DNA of 9,923 nt from assembly GCA_963807385.1 (NCBI GenBank), contig CAWEBQ010000001.1, forward strand, positions 1-9,923, written 5' to 3'. The DNA is from JBDTSW01 sp963807385. GTDB lineage: Bacteria > Actinomycetota > Thermoleophilia > Solirubrobacterales > 70-9. Below the pieces are notes generated by a model. It had not been told where the DNA came from. It did no database searches and saw only the letters and a list, made by a program, of their open reading frames with translations. Of the stretch, positions 1-5,511 are shown one piece after another. Position 1 is the stretch's first letter. Each line of letters starts with the position of its first letter. The translations under genes and the position numbers were made by a program.

Positions 1-1475
1 GAACGGGCTCTCCCGATCGAGCTGCTTCTCCAGCGTCCGGTCGTAGAACGCCGACAGCCCCGGGTCGATGATCGTCGGCAGCAGCACCAGCCCGATCGCA
101 CCCAGGAACGCCACGCTGAACACCACGATCGACCCCAGTCCGAACCCCTCCCCATCCCGCCGGAACCGATCCACCAGCCCCCGCTCCCCCACCGCGAACA
201 GCGGCGCCAGCACCATCGGCGCGAACTTCGCCATGCTCGCCAAGCCCAGCAGCACGCCCCGTCCCGCCGGCGAGGCGAACGCCACGAACGCCCAGATGAT
301 CAGCGCCGCGACCAGCGAGTCGTTCGAGTTCGACTGCAGCGCGTAGGTCGTGTACGGATAGGCGCACCAGGCGAACGCGAGGATCACGCCCAGCCCGTTG
401 CCCTCCAGCCGCGCGGCGGCCTCTTCCTCCTCCGAGGCATCCGGCGGCGCTCGCCGCAACCTCCTCCCCACGAGGAACAGCCCGACGATCGTCGCCAGGT
501 CGAAGAAGATCGCCGCGCCGTGCGCCGCGGGTAACTCGTCCCACTCGCCGTCCCACGGCATCGCGAGCTCGAACGGGACGTAGGCGTAGTAGTTGACCGG
601 GCCGTAGGTGTCGCCGAAGGGGTTGTCCTTGGCGAAGACGTGGTCGTCCGCGGAGTAGATCGCCTCGCCGTGGGTCGTCTTGTCGGCTCCGATCACGCCG
701 GCGTAGCCGACGTCGATCACGCCCGAGTCGGCGATGTTGAGCGCGACGCGGAAGCCGATCAGGAACATCGTCGCGATCGCCAGCCAGGTGAGCGGGGTCG
801 ACGGGTTGAGGCCGCCGCGCTGGCCCTTGAAGCCGATCCACAGCATTCGGCACAGCAGGTAGATGAGCGGCGGGTAGACGAGCGGGACCGAGACGCCGAT
901 GTCGCCCGCGGTCGAAGAAGAACTGGCTGATCCCGAACGAGAGCAGCACCAGCAGGTCGAGGTGGACCATCCGGCGCCAGCGGCGGAAGTCGAAGAGGCC
1001 GAAGAAGAAGAGCAGCGCCAGCGGGATCCACACGTACGGGCGCGTTCAGCAGGTGGCCGAACTGGCCCTCGTTGCCGCGCGCCATCTGCCAGGCGACCTG
1101 GTAGCCGGTCCAGGACTCGCTGATCGTCCGGCTGGGGTCGTCGATCAGCACCTGGACGACCTCCTCGTCGCCGTCGCGGTAGCCGATCTGCCAGGTCGCC
1201 GGCGGCTTGGCCTCGGCGAAGGAGCGCAGGCGCCCGCGGTCGGCCGAGGTCTCGATCACCCGCGGGTCGGTGTCGGCGAGCTTGATCGCCTCGCGCGGCG
1301 ACATGACGTAGTCCTTGGGCTTGTCGGGAAGGGCGCCGCCCAGCACCGGGTCGGGGGCGGATCCCGGCTGGGAGCCGATGGTGCTCTCGTCCTGGGCGAG
1401 GGCGGGCGCCACGCACAAGCCGCAGACCGCGAGGGCCGCGGCGATCAGAGCGAGGGCTAAGCGCGGGAGACGCAT
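1..1475 (-). CDS. Polytopic membrane protein, PepSY-like N-terminus plus GT87/DUF2029-like glycosyltransferase region; partial, two frameshifts
   Basis: Starts at ATG 1475-1473 and runs off the left edge: 491 codons once two extra bases are removed. Residues 1-27 form a signal peptide or anchor (MRLPRL, hydrophobic core, APALA before Q28). Residues about 45-125 resemble a PepSY-type extracytoplasmic domain (AIKLADTDPRVIE, WQIGYRDGDEEVVQVLIDD). Hydrophobic helices follow (NAPYVWIPLALLFFFGLFDF, HLDLLVLLSFGISQFFF), then loops with TYGPVNYYAYVPFE and QSNSNDSLVAALIIW and GLASMAKFAPMVLAPLF, as in actinobacterial GT-C/GT87-like membrane glycosyltransferases that use polyprenyl-phosphate sugars. Substrate cannot be told. 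The frame breaks near residue 146 (GGG at 1038-1040) and residue 189 (CCC at 905-907); in each case dropping one base restores conserved-looking sequence. No TANNNT box or shared bipartite element was found before the start. Sequence errors are the favoured explanation; a real pseudogene is the alternative. Confidence 0.72.
905..907 (-). other. Frameshift site 2 in the membrane protein (one extra base in a CCC run)
   Basis: After the first correction the frame reads SFGISQFFFDRG and then degenerates. Removing one base of the run at 905-907 gives FFFDRGDIGVSVPLVYPPLIY and an open frame to position 1. Confidence 0.75.
1038..1040 (-). other. Frameshift site 1 in the membrane protein (one extra base in a GGG run)
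   Basis: Reading the minus strand from 1475, the protein is sensible to LLNAP and then turns into Arg/Pro-rich shadow sequence. Removing one base from the three-base run at 1038-1040 gives NAPYVWIPLALLFFFG, a clear transmembrane helix. Confidence 0.75.
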
Positions 1476-1507
1476 CGCGGCAGTCTCACACTTGGCGCAT
1501 CTCGCGT

Positions 1508-1523
1508 GCCCGCTCCAGCGGGC
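1508..1523. repeat. Short perfect inverted repeat upstream of the shared promoter element
   Basis: GCCCGCT (1508-1514), a two-base centre, then AGCGGGC (1517-1523). It lies between the divergent genes at 1475 (-) and 1559 (+) and overlaps the first bases of the shared promoter element. It could be an operator, or chance in GC-rich DNA. Confidence 0.4.
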
Positions 1524-1551
1524 GTCAGATTCGGGCGGCCCACGGCGACTC
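1522..1551 (+). promoter_or_regulatory. Bipartite promoter-like element, copy 1 (upstream of the gene at 1559)
   Basis: GCGTCAGATTCGGG (1522-1535) is followed after 10 bases by CGACTC (1546-1551), then 7 bases, then ATG 1559. The same two blocks at the same distances precede the starts at 2672 (-) and 2754 (+). Taking GTCAGA as the -35 and CGACTC as the -10, the spacer is 16 bases and the start point would fall at the ATG, giving a leaderless message. Confidence 0.6.
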
Positions 1552-1558
1552 TCCATCT

Positions 1559-2146
1559 ATGCCCCCGACCTGCACGGCCCAGATCATCGTCGGGCCGTCC
1601 ATGGACGGCTGGGGCCAGCCGAATCGTGGCATCGGGCCCATCTGGGCCATGTACCTCATCGAGGGCGCCAGGGCGGCCTGGTGCCTCGAACCGATCGTGC
1701 ACGGCGACCCCGCCCGCGAGCCCACCGACCCCGTCACCATGGTGGCCGGCGCGCCGCAGTTCATCCTCGCCGACGCCCTGGTGATGATCGCCGTCCGGAT
1801 CGAGGACAACGACGAGCTCCGCCAGACGATCAAGTCGCACCTGCCCGCCAAGTTCGCGCACGCGCTTCTCGAAGAGCCCTGGTCCGACCTCGATCAGATC
1901 GCGACGAAGGCCGACCTGTCCCCCATCCGCGAGTTGGCCCAGCAGGTAGTCCGCCTCAAGCTCGTCGTGACCACGATGGACGGGTCATCCGTGACCGGCC
2001 AGCTCGGTCTCCTGGCCCGGTGCTCGATGGACGCCGAGGTGTGCGTCGCCGGCTGGAGCCGCCGCCAGGGCGAGGACGGACCCAGCGTGGCCGGCACGCT
2101 CCCTCCCGAGGACCCCGAGGCCCACGCCTTCTACGAGCTCAGATGA
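1559..2146 (+). CDS. Hypothetical protein, 195 residues
   Basis: I do not recognise a family. The frame shows strong G/C preference at third codon positions from ATG 1559 to TGA 2144-2146, which overlapping frames on either strand do not match. The protein looks soluble: no signal peptide or membrane helix. Visible landmarks are a Gly/Trp-rich start (MDGWGQPNRGIGPIW, residues 15-29), a hydrophobic stretch around residues 61-80 (MVAGAPQFILADALVMIAVR), a charged middle (residues 81-135) and an acidic C-terminus (PPEDPEAHAFYELR). There is no obvious catalytic motif. Its last 16 bases overlap the end of the convergent GGCT-like gene. It has the shared bipartite promoter element at the same spacing as two nearby genes, which supports both this start and the gene being expressed. 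Start is probably leaderless. Confidence 0.72.
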   Translation: MPPTCTAQIIVGPSMDGWGQPNRGIGPIWAMYLIEGARAAWCLEPIVHGDPAREPTDPVTMVAGAPQFILADALVMIAVRIEDNDELRQTIKSHLPAKFAHALLEEPWSDLDQIATKADLSPIRELAQQVVRLKLVVTTMDGSSVTGQLGLLARCSMDAEVCVAGWSRRQGEDGPSVAGTLPPEDPEAHAFYELR

Positions 2147-2672
2147 GCGGGCTTGCTGGGCGCGCGCCCGCGCACCGCCCGCAGGCGCTTCGTCCCGTCC
2201 GGCCGGAAGCCCTCGACGCCCAGTTCGGCGAGGAACGAACGCGTCTCGCGCAGCGCTCTGTCGAGCTCGGGGAGCGGGAGCTCCCAGTCGCGATATCCCT
2301 CGACGATCCGGCCGTAGTAGGAGCGTGAGGGGAGGCCGAGGTAGGAGCGGCCGGTCATCACGTACGTCATCGCTTCGCGGGGACCCGCCTCGGTCTCGAC
2401 GCTCACGCTGACCCGCCGGTAGTAGGTGGGGGCGCCCTCGTAGGCGTCGAGGCTGTCGACGTCGGCGTCGGTCAACAGCCCAGAGGGCACCGACACACCG
2501 TGCGGCCGCCCGCGGGCTCGATGTCGGCGACGCCGCGGAAGGTGAGGCGCCAGTCCACCAGTTCGGCCGGGACGAGCGGCTCCGCGTCGGGGCAGCGAAT
2601 GCCCATCTCGGCGCGGTTCAGATTGGACCCGTAGGCGAAGTAGATGTGGCGCCCTTCAAGGCTGCTTTCCAT
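2131..2672 (-). CDS. Gamma-glutamylcyclotransferase-like (AIG2/GGCT fold) protein, frameshifted
   Basis: GGCT enzymes release 5-oxoproline from gamma-glutamyl compounds. From ATG 2672-2670, residues 10-17 are YFAYGSNL, the substrate-binding loop of the family, followed by RCPDAEPLVPAELVDWRLTFRG. The second half, in another frame, begins LTDADVDSLDAYEG, where the Glu of YEG matches the family's general base, and continues YYRRVSVSVE, AMTYVM and GYRDWELPLPELD, as in AIG2_2-type bacterial proteins. The frame is broken between 2479 and 2498. Reading VCGALWLLTDADVD needs one base fewer at about 2492 and one fewer in the CCC run at 2479-2481; that gives 179 residues, a normal size. A single missing base also joins the frames, without the conserved GALW. 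The natural substrate is unknown. It has its own copy of the shared promoter and is divergent from the TPR gene. Confidence 0.8.
2479..2498 (-). other. Frameshift zone in the GGCT-like gene
   Basis: The upstream frame stops at 2474-2472 (minus strand) just after GGRTVCRCPLGC, while the downstream frame is already open here as VPSGLLTDADVD. A third frame briefly reads GALW, the motif expected in the family, so two single-base insertions (one near 2492, one in the CCC at 2479-2481) fit best. Confidence 0.65.
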
Positions 2673-2679
2673 GGGTCAG

Positions 2680-2709
2680 AAGTCGGTCGGAGAGCCCCGA
2701 ATCTGACGC
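2680..2709 (-). promoter_or_regulatory. Bipartite promoter-like element, copy 2 (upstream of the GGCT-like gene)
   Basis: On the minus strand GCGTCAGATTCGGG (2709-2696) is identical to copy 1, and CGACTT (2685-2680) sits 10 bases further on, 7 bases before ATG 2672. Spacing is identical to copies 1 and 3, while the sequence between the blocks differs. Confidence 0.62.
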
Positions 2710-2728
2710 CTGGAGAGCGTCAGATCGG
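2697..2728. repeat. Inverted repeat formed by two back-to-back promoter elements
   Basis: ATCTGACGC (2701-2709), seven-base centre CTGGAGA, GCGTCAGAT (2717-2725): a perfect 9-bp inverted repeat. It extends by CCG (2697-2699) against CGG (2726-2728) if the A at 2700 is bulged. The two arms are the upstream blocks of the divergent promoters at 2672 (-) and 2754 (+). There is no T-run, so it is more likely a regulatory site than a terminator. Confidence 0.7.
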
Positions 2729-2746
2729 AGGGCCGATCGACGACTC
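2717..2746 (+). promoter_or_regulatory. Bipartite promoter-like element, copy 3 (upstream of the TPR gene)
   Basis: GCGTCAGATCGG (2717-2728; one T fewer than the other copies) and CGACTC (2741-2746), 7 bases before GTG 2754. The first block begins 37 bases before the start codon, as in copies 1 and 2. This spacing is the main reason for choosing GTG 2754 over the in-frame ATG at 2646. Confidence 0.6.
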
Positions 2747-2753
2747 AATAGGT

Positions 2754-3422
2754 GTGAAGAGAAGCCACACCGACAAGCCGCTCCACCTCACCCTCGACCG
2801 CATCGGGGACTTTCTGCTCGCGATCGAGTTCGGCGAGATCTGCGACGGCCGGCCCGACTCCGAGTACCTCCCGATGACCGACGACGTAGCCTGGGTGCTC
2901 CGGGAGGCGGGCGGCGAGGTGATCGGGCTTTCCGTTTCCGGGCTTGACGGGTTCGACCCGGAGGAGATCGAGGAGCTCTGGAGCGGCCCACGCTTCGATG
3001 TGCCGGTGCTCGGGCTGAGCGACGCGCTCGGCGGCGAGATCGTGCTGTCGGCCCTGGCCACCTTCGCCGACACGTCCACGACGGATGCCCGGGCCTTCCA
3101 GGCGGCCGTCCAGCACGACTCAGGGCCCGAGAAGCTGGACGCCTGGCGGGTCTGCCTGGGAACCGGGGATCTGCGAGCCCACTTCGCGCTCGGCTACACG
3201 CTCTGCGAGCAGGGCCACCTCCGCGAGGCCTACCGCCATCTTCGCCACTACACCGAGCTCGCGCCCCACAACGCCTGGGCTTGGAACTGGCTCGGGCAGG
3301 CGTGTGTCGGAGCCGGCGAGCTCAGCGAGGCTCAGAAGGCCTTTGAGCGAGCGATCCAACTCGAGGCGGCGGGAAGCTTCGAGACCGACGCCGCTGAGCG
3401 ACTGGCGGAACTGTCGGGCTGA
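2754..3422 (+). CDS. Protein with unknown N-terminal domain and two C-terminal TPRs
   Basis: A soluble protein of 222 residues if it starts at GTG 2754. Residues about 10-88 form an alpha/beta-looking domain (HLTLDRIGDFLLAIEFGE, TDDVAWVLREAGGEVIGLSVSG, FDPEEIEELWSGPRFDVPVLGL) that loosely recalls short DUF2283-type strands, though I cannot assign it. Residues 140-173 (LRAHFALGYTLCEQGHLREA...) and 174-207 (AWAWNWLGQACVGAGELSEA...) are two good tetratricopeptide repeats, with the G-Y/A-F pattern and a closing FERAIQLEA. TPRs hold partner proteins, so an adaptor or scaffold role is likely. The frame stays open upstream to ATG 2646, but that start lies inside the divergent GGCT-like gene and lacks the aligned promoter. 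It has the shared promoter and no operon partner downstream (110 bp gap to vapB). Confidence 0.72.
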   Translation: MKRSHTDKPLHLTLDRIGDFLLAIEFGEICDGRPDSEYLPMTDDVAWVLREAGGEVIGLSVSGLDGFDPEEIEELWSGPRFDVPVLGLSDALGGEIVLSALATFADTSTTDARAFQAAVQHDSGPEKLDAWRVCLGTGDLRAHFALGYTLCEQGHLREAYRHLRHYTELAPHNAWAWNWLGQACVGAGELSEAQKAFERAIQLEAAGSFETDAAERLAELSG

Positions 3423-3511
3423 GGCCTCGCCGATCGATCCAGAGTTGGCACATCCTTCGCGCCATCCGTGCGCAGTCGGCAGTCATGCTTCAGTTCATGC
3501 CTCCTGCACAG

Positions 3512-3531
3512 CCTTTACACTCACGTAAAGG
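3512..3531 (+). promoter_or_regulatory. Operator/promoter of the toxin-antitoxin pair
   Basis: CCTTTAC (3512-3518), six-base centre, GTAAAGG (3525-3531) is a perfect inverted repeat ending one base before ATG 3533. A -10-like TACACT (3516-3521) lies inside it, so a repressor bound here would cover both the promoter and the ribosome-binding region. This fits autoregulation by the AbrB-type antitoxin, which is inferred from the position. Confidence 0.65.
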
Positions 3532-3532
3532 T

Positions 3533-3751
3533 ATGCCGAAGATCTCCTCCAAGAACCAGGTCACAATCCCGGTCGAGAGCTTGAGGCTCGCGGGCCTAAA
3601 GGCTGGCGACCACGTGGCCGTCGAGGTCGAAGACTCCGGGCGGATCGTGCTTCGCCGCGCGCCCCGCGGCCCGCAGGCAGGGCTGGGCGTGTTCGACGGC
3701 CTCTATGAGCCGGACTACCTCGAGCGGCTGCGCGCGCGGGACTGGGATTGA
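3533..3751 (+). CDS. vapB: VapB-type antitoxin, AbrB/MazE/SpoVT fold
   Basis: 72 residues. The N-terminus MPKISSKNQVTIPVESLRLAG followed by LKAGDHVAVEVEDSGRIVLRR (about residues 1-42) is a swapped-hairpin AbrB-type DNA-binding domain. The family is dimeric and usually binds palindromes at its own promoter. The remainder, GVFDGLYEPDYLERLRARDWD (52-72), is the kind of C-terminal tail that wraps and inhibits a PIN toxin. ATG 3533 is chosen over the upstream in-frame ATG 3485 because the domain starts there and the inverted repeat ends just before it; starting at 3485 would place the operator inside the coding region. The stop codon overlaps the toxin start, so the two are translated together. 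The fold is clear; the antitoxin role rests on the neighbour. Confidence 0.88.
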   Translation: MPKISSKNQVTIPVESLRLAGLKAGDHVAVEVEDSGRIVLRRAPRGPQAGLGVFDGLYEPDYLERLRARDWD

Positions 3752-4152
3752 GCGTCTGCGTCCTCGACACCGACGTGGTGATCGCCGCGATCGATCGCAG
3801 CGACGCGCACCACGCGCGGGCGGCGGATGGAATCCTCAAGCTGACGGCCGCGCGCACGAGATTGCTGATGTCAGCCGTGAACTTCGCCGAGGCCCTGGTC
3901 CGGCCGGCGCGTGAGGAGGCGACGCTTCGAGTCGCGACCGACGCGATCGCTGCGCTTGGGATCGAGCCGGTGCCGGCGACCGGTGCCATCGGCCGTGACG
4001 CCGCTCGCCTCTGCGCGAGCGGGATCAGCCTGCCGGACGGGTTCGCTCTCGCCACCGCGCGCGAGCGCTCGGCCACCTGCGGATCCTTTGACGCACGGGT
4101 GCTGCGCGCGATGGGCGAGCTCGGGCTCGAGCCGCCGCCCGCCCTGGCCTAG
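3748..4152 (+). CDS. vapC: VapC-type toxin, PIN-domain ribonuclease
   Basis: 134 residues, normal for VapC. The four acidic residues of the PIN active site are visible: D7 in VCVLDTD, E48 in SAVNFAEAL, D97 in SLPDGFALA and D115 in GSFDARV. PIN toxins cleave RNA (often tRNA or rRNA) using Mg2+ or Mn2+; the target here is unknown. The start is TTG 3748, whose last two bases plus the next A form the antitoxin's TGA stop (TTGA overlap); no ATG or GTG lies between there and the LDTD motif. The overlap implies coupled translation with the antitoxin directly upstream. All active-site residues are kept, so it is likely active. Confidence 0.9.
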   Translation: MSVCVLDTDVVIAAIDRSDAHHARAADGILKLTAARTRLLMSAVNFAEALVRPAREEATLRVATDAIAALGIEPVPATGAIGRDAARLCASGISLPDGFALATARERSATCGSFDARVLRAMGELGLEPPPALA

Positions 4153-4173
4153 CGCGCCCCGCAGGCGGAGTAC

Positions 4174-4179
4174 TAGGCT
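4174..4179 (+). promoter_or_regulatory. -10-like TAGGCT before the cupin gene
   Basis: TAGGCT ends 9 bases before ATG 4189, in the 36-base gap after vapC. It fits TANNNT, with a transcript start at or next to the start codon. No convincing -35 is seen. Confidence 0.4.
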
Positions 4180-4188
4180 TTCGCGGAC

Positions 4189-4548
4189 ATGGCCGATGCG
4201 AGTCCGGAACCGAAGCTTCTCGAGGTCGAATCGATGCGGCTCGGCCCCACCGCCGCGCGATTCCAGGGTGCAGACCACGGCGCGACGACCTCGTTCTTTA
4301 TCACCGACCACCCGAAGGGCGAAGGGCCCGACCTCCACCGCCATCCCTACGACGAGACCTTCGTGGTCCGCACGGGCCGTGCCCTGTTCACCGCGGGCGA
4401 TCAGACGATCGAGGCCGAGGCGGGTCAGATCGTGGTGGTGCCGGCGAACACCTGGCACGGGTTCAAGGGGGCCAGTGAGGAGATGCTTCAGATGGTCTGC
4501 ATCCACCCGACCGAGCGGATGGTGCAGGAGGAGTTCGAGGGCGCCTAG
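4189..4548 (+). CDS. Small single-domain cupin protein
   Basis: 119 residues forming one cupin_2-type beta-barrel. The first motif is present as GPDLHRHPYDETFVVRTG (residues 46-63), with metal ligands H50, H52 and E56. The second is GQIVVVPANTWHGF (79-92), with H90 as the fourth ligand and a Pro before it. A divalent metal site is therefore intact. Small cupins of this type include isomerases, dioxygenases and sugar-binding or regulatory proteins, and sequence alone does not choose among them. ATG 4189 follows a TAGGCT box by 9 bases and there is no clear Shine-Dalgarno. It lies 36 bases after vapC but seems to have its own promoter, so it is probably unrelated to the toxin pair. Confidence 0.87.
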   Translation: MADASPEPKLLEVESMRLGPTAARFQGADHGATTSFFITDHPKGEGPDLHRHPYDETFVVRTGRALFTAGDQTIEAEAGQIVVVPANTWHGFKGASEEMLQMVCIHPTERMVQEEFEGA

Positions 4549-4642
4549 CCGCTGGGAGCAGGAGCCGTTCGGTTCGGCGACGCTGCTGGAGACGAACTTT
4601 ACGTCGCGGGCGAGCCCCCGGCCAACGATGCACGCAGAAGGG

Positions 4643-4652
4643 CTCCGCGGAG
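4643..4652. repeat. 10-bp palindrome CTCCGCGGAG upstream of the GroES-like gene
   Basis: Perfect palindrome centred about 11 bases upstream of the TACCCT box. It could be an operator; ten bases in GC-rich DNA could also be chance. The rest of the 123-base gap 4549-4671 shows no gene. Confidence 0.3.
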
Positions 4653-4658
4653 GCGGGT

Positions 4659-4664
4659 TACCCT
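4659..4664 (+). promoter_or_regulatory. -10-like TACCCT before the GroES-like gene
   Basis: TACCCT ends 7 bases before ATG 4672, the spacing expected for a leaderless transcript starting at the A of ATG. There is no clear Shine-Dalgarno between the box and the start. Confidence 0.45.
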
Positions 4665-4671
4665 GTGGGCG

Positions 4672-5025
4672 ATGCCGCGGCACAACCTCCGCCCCCTCTT
4701 CGACCAGGTGGTCATCAAGGAGCTCGAGCCCGAGCGGATGCGGAGCTCGGGCCTCGTCGTGCCACCGGGGACCAAGGAGACGCCGCCCCAGCACGGGATC
4801 GTGCTCGCGGTCGGCTCGGGCGTCGATTGGTGGCAGTCGGTCGGCGTGCAGATGCCGGTCCGCCCGGGCGATCACGTCGTCTTTCCCGCCCCGGCCGGGG
4901 TCTGGATCGAGGTCGACGAGGAGCGGCTCTTGGTGTGCCGGGTTACCGAGCTGCTCGGCGTGCTCGAGGAGGCGGCGGAGCCGGCCCAGGAGCCGCCGCG
5001 CGACGACGCGGTCCGCGAGGACTAG
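4672..5025 (+). CDS. Divergent GroES-like (Cpn10) protein, orphan
   Basis: 117 residues against about 95-100 for GroES. The fold is clear: NLRPLFDQVVIKELEPE (5-21) matches the N-terminal strand, RMRSSGLVVPPGTKETPPQHGIVLAVGSG (22-50) the mobile loop and the following strand, and VRPGDHVVFPAPAGVWIEVDEERLLVCRVTELLGVL (63-98) the core and C-terminal strand. The mobile loop has SGLVV where GroES has GGIVL, so binding to a chaperonin ring is possible but not assured. Residues 51-62 (VDWWQSVGVQMP) differ from the usual roof region, and an acidic tail (99-117) is added. No groEL is adjacent, so this is likely a paralogue rather than the main co-chaperonin. It probably has its own leaderless promoter. 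Confidence 0.82.
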   Translation: MPRHNLRPLFDQVVIKELEPERMRSSGLVVPPGTKETPPQHGIVLAVGSGVDWWQSVGVQMPVRPGDHVVFPAPAGVWIEVDEERLLVCRVTELLGVLEEAAEPAQEPPRDDAVRED

Positions 5026-5045
5026 TTCATGTTCAACCTGGCCCT

Positions 5046-5062
5046 GCGCTTCGCGCAAGCGC
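5046..5062. repeat. Small hairpin between the GroES-like gene and the gene at 5092
   Basis: GCGCTT (5046-5051), five-base loop, AAGCGC (5057-5062). There is no T-tract after it, so a Rho-independent terminator is not supported, though it may slow transcription after the GroES-like gene. Confidence 0.3.
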
Positions 5063-5079
5063 CTGGACCGGGCCCCGGG

Positions 5080-5085
5080 TAACGT
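5080..5085 (+). promoter_or_regulatory. -10-like TAACGT before the gene at 5092
   Basis: TAACGT ends 6 bases before ATG 5092, again compatible with a leaderless transcript. Confidence 0.4.
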
Positions 5086-5091
5086 GGCCGG

Positions 5092-5511
5092 ATGCCCAAC
5101 CCTGCCGAGTCCCACGGCGAGACCCAGCGGTTCGAGTTCGCCTTCACGCCGAGTTACGGCGGGTTCCAGCGGCTGCTCACGATCACGCCCGGTCGCACCT
5201 GGGTCGAGGTCGGGCCCGAGAGCCTGCGGGCGAAGTTCGGCCCGTATGGCCTCGAGACCCCGCTGGCGAACGTCGCGCGCGCCGAGATCACCGGCCCCTA
5301 CGCCTACTGGAAGACCGCCGGCCCGGCCCGCCTCGGCGTCACCGACGGCGGCCTCACCTTCGCGACCAACGGCGAGCGCGGCGTCCTGATCAGCTTCCGC
5401 GAGCCGGTGCGGGGCAGCGGCCCGTACAAGCGGCTGGCCCATCCCGAGCTGACCGTCACCGTCGCCGACACCGACGGCCTCTCGGCCCTGCTCAACGAGC
5501 GCGCCGGCTGA
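5092..5511 (+). CDS. Conserved hypothetical protein, 139 residues
   Basis: Resembles an actinobacterial family of unknown function that I recognise by pattern but cannot name. The hallmarks are a beta-rich start (FEFAFTPSYGGFQRLLTITPGRTWVEV, residues 14-40), FGPYGLETPLANVARAEITGPYAYWKTAGPARLG (49-82), then GLTFATNGERGVLISFREPV (87-106) and a closing HPELTVTVADTDGLSALL (117-134). It looks like a soluble beta-sandwich or PH-like fold with no signal peptide or membrane helix. I see no catalytic motif. The start ATG 5092 is 6 bases after a TAACGT box. Its last 20 bases overlap the end of the convergent gtrA-like gene, with the two stop codons facing each other. Confidence 0.75.
   Translation: MPNPAESHGETQRFEFAFTPSYGGFQRLLTITPGRTWVEVGPESLRAKFGPYGLETPLANVARAEITGPYAYWKTAGPARLGVTDGGLTFATNGERGVLISFREPVRGSGPYKRLAHPELTVTVADTDGLSALLNERAG

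Noticed and set aside
899..1460. Small plus-strand open frames opposite the membrane protein
   Set aside because: They are antisense to clear transmembrane sequence and show no coding character of their own.
1315..2328. 337-codon plus-strand open frame
   Set aside because: It overlaps the membrane protein start, the unknown gene and the GGCT-like gene in the wrong frames, with Arg/Pro-rich low-complexity translation.
2697..2728. Rho-independent terminator
   Set aside because: The stem is strong, but it lies between divergent genes, has no T-run on either side, and its arms match the promoter block found upstream of 1559.
2646..2753. ATG 2646 as the start of the TPR protein
   Set aside because: It would begin inside the divergent GGCT-like gene and run through both promoter elements. 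GTG 2754 has the aligned promoter and the first plausible domain residues.
3485..3532. ATG 3485 as the antitoxin start
   Set aside because: The AbrB domain starts at MPKISSKNQ (3533), and the operator-like inverted repeat would fall inside the coding region.
3871..5442. 523-codon minus-strand and 492-codon plus-strand (3911-5389) open frames
   Set aside because: Both cross vapC, the cupin, the GroES-like gene and the gene at 5092, which have recognisable folds in other frames. The translations are low-complexity Arg/Ser/Pro/Ala-rich, typical of out-of-frame GC-rich DNA.
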